DNA from: JBFHFS01 sp041583495
GTDB lineage: Bacteria; Bacteroidota; Bacteroidia; Bacteroidales; Marinilabiliaceae
Direction of reading: 5' to 3'
DNA: 12,422 bases
Assembly (NCBI GenBank): GCA_041583495.1
Contig: JBFHFS010000092.1
Coordinates: forward strand, 1 to 12,422
Below the pieces are notes generated by a model. It was not told the DNA's origin. It made no database searches and worked only from the letters and a program-made list of their open reading frames with translations. Every line of letters begins with the position of its first letter. Within the stretch, counting starts at the first letter, position 1. Shown piece by piece: positions 6,850-12,422 of this stretch. The position numbers and the translations under genes were made by a program.

Positions 6850-9000
6850 ATGAAAGAGTTGTTGATTATCGTCTCTATCCTTTTTTGGGTTTTTGGGCAT
6901 TGGGTTAGTCCCCGGATGTTGGCTCAGGAACCGGGCGATACGGCTATGATCAACCGAATAAACCGGGAGGCCTATCTTATCGCCCGTAAAGTGCCCGAAA
7001 GAGCTCTTGAGATGAGTCACATGACGCTGGAGCTTTCCAGAAAACGAAATTACAAAAGAGGGCTGGCCGATGCTTCTCTGGCTTTGGGAATGGCTCATTT
7101 GGCCAAATTTAATCACGCCGACAGTGCTTATATCTACAACATGAAGGCCCTTGCCCTCTATGAAGCCATGGAGGATATCCATGGAATGGCGATGGCCTGT
7201 TATGCCTTGTCCTATGTGTATAGCTTCAGGGGAGATCTTAAAGAATCTGAAAAATACAGTGCCCTTAGCCTCGAATATTTTAAACAAGTAGGCGATAAGA
7301 GGGGTATGGTTAATGCCTATGATGCCCTTGCTTACCTGGCTAAGCAGCAAAATGATCTGGATCAGGCCCTGGCATACATCCATAGTGCAGTGGAAACGGC
7401 CCGGTTGACAAACGATACCCTTCCCTTGGCCGGGGTTCTCAACAGTTTGGGCAATATTTACAAAGAGATGGGGCTTTTTAAAAATGCCATCGACACCTAC
7501 TTTGAAGCCTTGCTTTTGTGGGAAAAAAAGAGAGACTCCACAGGACTCTCTATGGCTTACGGTTCCATCGGACTTTTGTATTATTATCAGCAGGACTATG
7601 AGGAAGCCCTGAAATTCAACTTCAAGAAGTTACCCATCGCCCAATCGAAAGGAGAGCTTTGGGAAGTGAGTAAGACTTATAATACGCTGGTTCATATCTT
7701 TAATGCCATGGATCAACACGATAGTGCTCTTTATTACAATCGGAGAAGTTTAAGCCTTACCCGGCAGATGAATTATAAGTCTGGGATGGTGGCTGCCTAC
7801 CATAATATGGCCACTACCATGTTGTTGAAATCGGAGGTGGATTCTGCCTTCTTTTATGGGAACAAAGCCGTCGAATTGGCCAGGCGCATCTACGATCCAC
7901 TCCTGGTCAATTCCCTAATTACTTTGGGTAGGATTTATGGAAAACAAAAACAATACCAGCCGGCCCTGGTGCATGCCCTGGAGGCCTATGGCCTGGCGAA
8001 GCAACATAACAGGCCGCTGGTATTATCCGAAGCCGCCGGCCTCGTGAGCGATCTATACCATCTTGTCGGTCAAAAAGACAAGGCTTATGATTATCTCAAA
8101 GAATTCCAGCAGATTAATGACAGCATCAATAACGAGGCTTTTCATAAAAAGATCACTCGTCTCGACCTTCAGTATGAATATGATAAAAGAGAGAAGGCCG
8201 CTGAGTTTGTTAGGATGGAGGACCGGCTTATTCAAACCAGCAGGATCGAGCGGCAGGGGTTTTACCTAAAGGGCATGCTCATACTGGTGTTCCTGTTGGT
8301 GATCATCTCCGGGCTCTTTATTCGTCACAGTCGGTTTAGGGTTAGGTATGTTAGGATGGATCTTGAGCAGCGTTTGCTCAGAGCCCGGATGAATCCTCAT
8401 TTTATCTTTAATGCACTGTGTGCGGTGCAGGACTTTATTTTGGCAGGAAAACCCCTCAAGGCCAATGTTTTTTTGACCAAGATTGCCCGTTTGATGCGTA
8501 ATATATTGGAGCATACCCGTCAGGAGTATGTGCCGCTCGATCAGGAGATTGATACCCTGAAGCTCTATCTGGATCTTCAACAGATGCGATTCAGTCAGGA
8601 GTTTGAATACCACTTATCGGTTGACGAAGCCATTGATCCGGAAAACCTGGCAGTGCCTCCAATGCTGGCTCAGCCCTGCGTTGAAAACTCCATTGAACAC
8701 GGATTGCTGCCTCTGGGCCAAAAGGGGCATTTGAATATCTCTTACCGTCTGAAGAATGGTCTTTTATTACTTGAAGTGACCGATGATGGAGTCGGACGCA
8801 AACAGGCAGCCCTAAAATCGGAGGGCCCCAAAATGAAAAAGTCACTCTCCACCAGTCTTACCCAAAAACGGTTAGAGCATTTGCGAAAATCCCTGAACCA
8901 AAAGGCCATAAGCTTCGAGATTACCGACCTTTATGATGGCGATGAGGCGAAAGGAACAAAGGTGGTGATGTTGTTGCCCTACAAAATGATTTATGCCTGA
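6850..9000 (+). CDS. TPR-containing sensor histidine kinase, LytS/YehU class
   Basis: A 716-residue membrane sensor. Residues 1-25 form a signal peptide (MKELLIIVSILFWVFGHW, likely cut after MLA). About 35-425 is a helical array of TPR repeats, with recurring patterns such as ALNSLGNIYKEMGLFKNAI and SIGLLYYYQQDYEEAL, predicted to face the periplasm. A short coiled coil at 430-468 leads to one membrane helix at 472-491. The cytoplasmic part is a PF06580 kinase: H517 in RMNPHFIFNAL, N-box QPCVENSIEHGL (N613), and G-box DDGVGR (645-650). TPR domains bind peptides or proteins, so the signal may be proteinaceous, but none can be named. The LytTR regulator downstream is the obvious partner. AGGAA lies close to the ATG at 6850, and the signal peptide supports this start. 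Confidence 0.93.
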   Translation: MKELLIIVSILFWVFGHWVSPRMLAQEPGDTAMINRINREAYLIARKVPERALEMSHMTLELSRKRNYKRGLADASLALGMAHLAKFNHADSAYIYNMKALALYEAMEDIHGMAMACYALSYVYSFRGDLKESEKYSALSLEYFKQVGDKRGMVNAYDALAYLAKQQNDLDQALAYIHSAVETARLTNDTLPLAGVLNSLGNIYKEMGLFKNAIDTYFEALLLWEKKRDSTGLSMAYGSIGLLYYYQQDYEEALKFNFKKLPIAQSKGELWEVSKTYNTLVHIFNAMDQHDSALYYNRRSLSLTRQMNYKSGMVAAYHNMATTMLLKSEVDSAFFYGNKAVELARRIYDPLLVNSLITLGRIYGKQKQYQPALVHALEAYGLAKQHNRPLVLSEAAGLVSDLYHLVGQKDKAYDYLKEFQQINDSINNEAFHKKITRLDLQYEYDKREKAAEFVRMEDRLIQTSRIERQGFYLKGMLILVFLLVIISGLFIRHSRFRVRYVRMDLEQRLLRARMNPHFIFNALCAVQDFILAGKPLKANVFLTKIARLMRNILEHTRQEYVPLDQEIDTLKLYLDLQQMRFSQEFEYHLSVDEAIDPENLAVPPMLAQPCVENSIEHGLLPLGQKGHLNISYRLKNGLLLLEVTDDGVGRKQAALKSEGPKMKKSLSTSLTQKRLEHLRKSLNQKAISFEITDLYDGDEAKGTKVVMLLPYKMIYA

Positions 9001-9030
9001 AAAAGAAAAATAAGGTTTGACCCAATTGGA

Positions 9031-9082
9031 TTCAGGCCTCATATTTTCCATAACGGACCTAAGAGGCAGGATGAAGCCTGAA
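9031..9082 (+). other. inverted repeat between kinase and regulator genes
   Basis: TTCAGGCCTCAT (9031-9042) and ATGAAGCCTGAA (9071-9082) are complementary at 11 of 12 positions, separated by 28 nt. A pyrimidine-rich tract with TTTTTT follows about 20 nt later. The structure lies 31 nt after the kinase stop and 74 nt before the regulator start. It could be a weak terminator or attenuator, a regulator binding site, or a chance repeat. Confidence 0.35.
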
Positions 9083-9155
9083 AAGTCAGAGGCAGAAACC
9101 GTCTTCTTTTTTCTTCTTAACTTTAATAGATTAAACAACATCTATATCAATCGTT

Positions 9156-9908
9156 ATGAATGTAATCATTGTCGACGACGAGATCCCTGTGCAAAACTCC
9201 ATTACAGAGCTTCTGAAAGTGAGTTATCCGCAGATCAGCATCCTTGCCTCCGTAGGTTCCGTGGCTGAGGGTCTTGAGGCTATTCGCAGGCAACCTCCCG
9301 ATCTTCTTTTTCTCGACGTAGAGCTGCCCGATGGCCTTGGTTTTGAGCTTTTGCAAAAACTGGAAAACGTTAATTTCAAAGTGGTGTTTATTACCGCCCA
9401 CCAGGAATACGCCTTGGATGCGATCAAGGTGAGTGCGCTCGACTATATAATGAAACCGTTCGAATTGGAGGAGCTTTGTCTGGCCGTGGAAAAAGCCAGC
9501 TACGCGATTAATCAAGAGGACGAACAGTTGAAACTGAGAACCCTCAGCGAGAACCTGCAAAATAGAAAAGTGCTCCGGCGCATTATTTTGCCAACGGCTG
9601 AAAACCTGCACATTGTATCGATAAATGAAATCATTCGCGCGCAGGCCGACAGTAACTATACCCTTTTTATCCTTTCGAAAGGCCAACAAATAATGGTCTC
9701 ACGTACCATTAAAGAGTTCGATTCATTGCTGTCGGGCTCGGGCATGATTCGCGTTCACCAGTCTCACCTGGTGAATGTAAATTATATCGATAAATTTGTC
9801 AGGCATGATGGGGGATACCTCCAGTTAAAGGACGGAACTAAAATACCCGTTTCTCACAATCTCCGAAAACAGGTTCTTCAGGCAATTGAGGATTCTCTCT
9901 ACGAATAA
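9156..9908 (+). CDS. LytTR-family response regulator
   Basis: A 250-residue response regulator. The receiver domain (1-115) has the acidic pair D7-D8, phospho-acceptor D54 in FLDVELPDG, T80 in FITA and K100 in MKPF, all the conserved phosphorylation residues. A linker of about 25 residues leads to a LytTR DNA-binding domain at about 142-245, with NEIIRAQADSNYTLF, RTIKEFDSLL and RVHQSHLVNVNYI (199-211). Phosphorylation by the adjacent kinase should control DNA binding. Genes of this class usually regulate a small number of nearby or surface-related genes; the secreted OmpA-like gene downstream is a possible target, but no repeated LytTR site was identified. The start at 9156 gives the canonical MNVIIVDDE opening. 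Confidence 0.94.
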   Translation: MNVIIVDDEIPVQNSITELLKVSYPQISILASVGSVAEGLEAIRRQPPDLLFLDVELPDGLGFELLQKLENVNFKVVFITAHQEYALDAIKVSALDYIMKPFELEELCLAVEKASYAINQEDEQLKLRTLSENLQNRKVLRRIILPTAENLHIVSINEIIRAQADSNYTLFILSKGQQIMVSRTIKEFDSLLSGSGMIRVHQSHLVNVNYIDKFVRHDGGYLQLKDGTKIPVSHNLRKQVLQAIEDSLYE

Positions 9909-10035
9909 AATCTGGCACCTTACAATACTAACGCTTTTACCCCCAATACTCATTTGGTTGGGTGGAATACTCATTCTTTATTTTAAATTCCGGATCTCTG
10001 TTGTAATTTAAAGACAGCTTTGGTGTGTTCTGGAA

Positions 10036-10058
10036 AAAACCATCTGTCGGATGGTTTT
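10036..10058 (+). terminator. intrinsic terminator-like hairpin after the response regulator
   Basis: AAAACCATC (10036-10044) and GATGGTTTT (10050-10058) form a perfect 9-bp stem with a 5-nt loop, ending in TTTT on the + strand and preceded by six A residues, so it could act in either direction. It lies about 130 nt after the regulator stop and 36 nt before the OmpA-like start. It most likely separates the two units, although it could also sit in the leader of the downstream gene. Confidence 0.55.
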
Positions 10059-10094
10059 AGGATGATTAGGTTAGGGATTGTAAATCAGTGAATC

Positions 10095-11348
10095 ATGAAA
10101 CGGATAATCTGTATTTTAATAGCTCTTTTTCTCTTGGGTGGTTTTGTGAATGCAGAAGCGCAAGTAACAGACCCGGAGAAAGTAGTAAAAAAGAAAAGTA
10201 CCAGCCGAACCAATAAGAAGGTTGACGAAGGGGTGGACAAAGGACTGGACAAACTGGAGGAGGGGATTGGCAGCCTATTTGGAAAGAAGAAGAAAAAAAA
10301 GAAAGAAGAGGCCTCGGCCAATAGTATCTCCGCAACCGTTCCCAAAGTGGGGCCCGGAGAACAAAAGCCTGGGTCGGGAAATGACCCACAGAATGAACCT
10401 CCCTTATTGACCTGGGCCAAATACGATTTTGTGCCGGGCGATAAGGTGATCTTTGAAGACAATCTTGAAATTGAGGAGAATGGTGAGTTTCCTTCCAGGT
10501 GGGACATGGTTTCTGGAACCATTGAAAATGCCGAGTTTGGCGGCGATAAGATTATAATGTTCAGAGGAGGAACTCCCGCAATTATTCCTTACCTGAAAAA
10601 CCCTGTGTCGGATTATCTGCCGGAGGTTTTTACCGTGGAGTTCGATCTGTATGTAAATAACCATAATAACTTTCAGGTATTCTTCTACGATAGAAAGAAT
10701 CAGCGTGTCTCCAATAATTACACAACTCTGGATATAAATTATAATGGGATGCGGCTGTCTCCGGCGAGTAGTCGAATTCCAGATAAGGGCTCTATTGAAA
10801 ATCAGTGGGCTCATATATCTATTGCTTATACCAATGGCAAGATGAAGGCTTATATCAACGACACCCGATTGATCAATATTCCCCATCTTGAGTTTGATCC
10901 CATGGGTATAACACTCTATGCTTATCATGCTTCTGACCAAAATAAGTTCTATGTGAAAAATTTCAGGCTTGCCGAAGGTGGTATCAAATATTACGACCGT
11001 TTTCTTCAGGATGGAAAAATTGTTTCGAACGGAATAAGGTTTGATACGGGTAAGTCGACCCTTCGACCTGAATCCATGGGGGTGATCAATGAAATTTTCA
11101 AGATGCTGGAAGACCATCCTGAGGTGAACGTAAGCGTGGAAGGACATACTGATAGTGACGGTGAGTTGGACTTTAATCAAACCCTGTCGGAAGCCCGGGC
11201 CAAAACAGTGGTGAACCTGTTGATTGCCATGGGGATTGATGCCGGACGTCTTTCCAGCCAGGGATTCGGGGAGAGCCAACCCCTGGATGCCAACGATACC
11301 CCCGAAGGCAAAGCCAACAACCGCCGGGTGGAATTTGTGAAGAAGTGA
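10095..11348 (+). CDS. secreted OmpA-family protein with LamG-like domain
   Basis: A 417-residue exported protein. Residues 1-23 are a signal peptide (MKRIICILIALFLLGGFVNA, cut near EAQ). Residues 24-105 are a charged, low-complexity segment with seven consecutive lysines (64-70). Residues about 110-292 (YDFVPGDKVIFEDNLE onward, with FTVEFDLYV and WAHISIAYTNGKMKAYIND) look like a beta-sandwich of the LamG/concanavalin type. Residues 305-417 are an OmpA C-terminal peptidoglycan-binding domain: IRFDTGKSTLRPES, VEGHTDSDG, LSEARAKTV, and NRRVEFVKK at the end. D353 and R368, 15 apart, match the diaminopimelate-binding D271 and R286 of Acinetobacter OmpA. It probably anchors to peptidoglycan in the periplasm while the middle domain binds a carbohydrate or protein; that ligand is inferred. 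The last codons GTG-AAG-AAG-TGA are repeated downstream in a 73-bp array. An A8 run at 10293-10300 encodes part of the lysine stretch. Confidence 0.88.
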   Translation: MKRIICILIALFLLGGFVNAEAQVTDPEKVVKKKSTSRTNKKVDEGVDKGLDKLEEGIGSLFGKKKKKKKEEASANSISATVPKVGPGEQKPGSGNDPQNEPPLLTWAKYDFVPGDKVIFEDNLEIEENGEFPSRWDMVSGTIENAEFGGDKIIMFRGGTPAIIPYLKNPVSDYLPEVFTVEFDLYVNNHNNFQVFFYDRKNQRVSNNYTTLDINYNGMRLSPASSRIPDKGSIENQWAHISIAYTNGKMKAYINDTRLINIPHLEFDPMGITLYAYHASDQNKFYVKNFRLAEGGIKYYDRFLQDGKIVSNGIRFDTGKSTLRPESMGVINEIFKMLEDHPEVNVSVEGHTDSDGELDFNQTLSEARAKTVVNLLIAMGIDAGRLSSQGFGESQPLDANDTPEGKANNRRVEFVKK

Positions 11349-11774
11349 GCGCAGAGCCAAGCTTGCTTGAGCTATGCCGAACGCCGCCCACAAATGCGCG
11401 AAGCGAATTGTGAAGAAGTGAGCGCAGCGCCAGGCTTGCTTGAGCTATGCCGAGCGCCGCCCACAAATGTGCGAAGCAAATTGTGAAGAAGTGAGCGCAG
11501 AGCCAGGCTTGCTTGAGCTATGCCGAACGCCGCCCACAAATGCGCGAAGCGAATTGTGAAGAAGTGAGCGCAGAGCCAAACTTGCTTGAGCTATGCCGAG
11601 CGCCGCCCACAAATGCGCGAAGCGAATTGTGAAGAAGTGAGCGCAGCGCCAGGCTTGCTTGAGCTATGCCGAGCGCCGCCCACAAATGCGCGAAGCGAAT
11701 TGTGAAGAAGTGAGCGCAGCGCCAGGCTTGCTTGAGCTATGCCGAACGCCGCCCACAAATATGTGGAAATGCAA
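11337..11774 (+). repeat. 73-bp tandem repeat array, six head-to-tail units
   Basis: Units start with GTGAAGAAGTGAGCGCAG at 11337, 11410, 11483, 11556, 11629 and 11702, an exact 73-nt period. Units 1-5 are complete and differ at only a few positions; unit 6 follows the consensus to 11760 and then diverges. The first 12 nt of unit 1 are the last three codons and the stop of the OmpA-like gene. Differences fall at recurring two-state sites: AGAGCC or AGCGCC, GAACGCC or GAGCGCC, and CAAG, CAGG or CAAA. The period is not a multiple of three, and each unit brings its own TGA, so it is not a coding repeat. There are no variable spacers, so it is not CRISPR. In units 2 and 5, GCGCCAGGC and GCCGAGCGC can form an imperfect stem (7 pairs). 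Function is unknown; possibilities are a dispersed intergenic repeat family, a transcript-end structure, or slippage-driven expansion. Confidence 0.95.
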
Positions 11775-11850
11775 TTCTGTATGTAGGATCCAGCGCTGGG
11801 CCATTGTGTTTAGTCGCCAGTAATTGTTGAATGCTTTTAAGAAATAGGAG
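11775..11850. other. intergenic flank right of the repeat array
   Basis: A short gap between the array and the last gene. The bases at 11761-11776 (ATGTGGAAATGCAATT) resemble a degraded copy of the unit end (GCGCGAAGCGAATT). A perfect 10-bp palindrome, CCAGCGCTGG, is at 11790-11799. AGGAG abuts the ATG at 11851, which is too close for normal spacing. I found no clear TAnnTTTG box. Confidence 0.4.
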
Positions 11851-12422
11851 ATGAGAAGAGTATTAGTTTTAATCGCAGTTACGCTAGCCCTGTTCCCCCT
11901 GTATGGCCAATTTAAGGCCAAAATGGCTTTCAACAGCATGGGCAAACAACGGGTATTCGATGTTTATTCGGCAGAGGCCGGCTACCGGTATGAGTTTAAC
12001 GAGGACGGTCAGGAAGGAATCATCATTACCAGGAGCGGTTCCAATGAGGTTATTATTCTGATGCCGCAGCAAAGAATGGCGATGAAGAGCCCAGTGGGGA
12101 GTCCTATGAGTATGGGCAACGATCCCCTGATGGCCTTTGAGCATTACCGCAAAGAGGGAAGCCTGAAAGATGAAGGCAAAGAGGTGGTGAATGGCGTTCA
12201 ATGCATCCGGTCGACACTCTGGAACCGGGAGAATCCCAATCAAAAAATGTTTACCGTCTGGTTGTCGGAGGATTACCATTTTCCGGTAAAGATGATCAAC
12301 CACATTGACGGATCGGAGAATTCTGGCATGGAACTTCGTGACGTGGAACCGTGGACGCCTGAGGCGGATAGCTTCGAGATCCCTTCCGGTTACCAGGTGA
12401 TGGATATGCCGGGTATGCCGGC
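11851..12422 (+). CDS. secreted DUF4412-like protein, 3' end beyond window
   Basis: An open frame of 190 codons that runs off the window end, so the protein is truncated here by the window edge and not by mutation. Residues 1-19 form a signal peptide (MRRVLVLIAVTLALFPLYG). The mature part reads as a LolA-like beta-rich fold of the DUF4412 kind: EEVVNGV-type segment KEVVNGVQCIR (110-120), MFTVWLSEDYHFPVKM (133-148), then the hallmark ending EADSFEIPSGYQVMDMPGMP (171-190). Members are periplasmic or lipoprotein-like and of unknown function. The methionine-rich segment MPQQRMAMKSPVGSPMSMG (71-89) is notable. The ATG at 11851 is chosen because it yields a clean signal peptide. It follows the repeat array by 76 nt and is on the same strand as the OmpA-like gene, but the array makes co-transcription doubtful. 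Confidence 0.72.
   Translation, partial: MRRVLVLIAVTLALFPLYGQFKAKMAFNSMGKQRVFDVYSAEAGYRYEFNEDGQEGIIITRSGSNEVIILMPQQRMAMKSPVGSPMSMGNDPLMAFEHYRKEGSLKDEGKEVVNGVQCIRSTLWNRENPNQKMFTVWLSEDYHFPVKMINHIDGSENSGMELRDVEPWTPEADSFEIPSGYQVMDMPGMP

Noticed and set aside
9118..9125. TAACTTTA as a -7 promoter box for the response regulator
   Set aside because: It misses the final G of TAnnTTTG and no TTTG element lies at the right distance.
10404..11393. Long 329-codon frame on the minus strand
   Set aside because: It lies antisense to the OmpA-like gene, whose signal peptide and catalytic-type motifs are clear. The antisense peptide shows no recognisable domain.
11173..11466. Minus-strand frame across the start of the repeats, and a similar one at 11664-11945
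   Set aside because: They are translations of the repeat units with similar peptides; the period of 73 breaks any constant frame and there is no start context or domain.
11337..11774. CRISPR-like array
   Set aside because: The units are contiguous and almost identical over all 73 bases; there are no variable spacers and no cas genes.
11884..12303. Minus-strand frame near the window end
   Set aside because: It is antisense to a plus-strand frame with a signal peptide and a DUF4412-like ending.

Overview
The window looks like a chromosomal segment from a member of the Bacteroidota. The signs are two promoter-like boxes of the TAnnTTTG type, general absence of strong Shine-Dalgarno sequences, a TPR sensor kinase of the LytS class paired with a LytTR regulator, an OmpA-type protein ending in NRRVEFVKK, and a DUF4412-like secreted protein. 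Class and genus cannot be fixed from the sequence alone. I see no phage, transposase, integrase, tRNA, rRNA or CRISPR. Nothing here amounts to a clearly new multi-gene system. The strongest unexplained structure is a 73-bp tandem array at the 3' end of the OmpA-like gene.

Left part (1-5054, all + strand): a small DUF4395 membrane protein, then a self-cleaving-type XRE/S24 regulator with its own promoter-like box and a hairpin terminator over its stop codon. Next comes a compact menaquinone block, menF-menD-menB. menF starts at TTG and overlaps menD by 23 nt, and menB follows after 39 nt. These three genes take chorismate to isochorismate, then SEPHCHC, and later close the naphthoquinone ring. 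menH, menC, menE and menA are not in the window.

Middle (5121-6532, - strand): otsB (trehalose-6-phosphate phosphatase) followed by a 176-residue protein that I read as a permuted papain-like (YiiX/NlpC-P60-like) domain. No otsA is present. A 317-nt intergenic region separates otsB from the divergent kinase gene.

Right part (6850-12422, + strand): a 716-residue periplasmic-TPR sensor histidine kinase and its LytTR response regulator form a two-component pair separated by 155 nt that contain an inverted repeat. A terminator-like hairpin follows. Then comes a secreted OmpA-family protein with a lysine-rich stretch and a LamG-like middle domain. Its last codons form the beginning of six head-to-tail 73-bp repeats (11337-11774). 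The window ends inside a secreted DUF4412-like protein.
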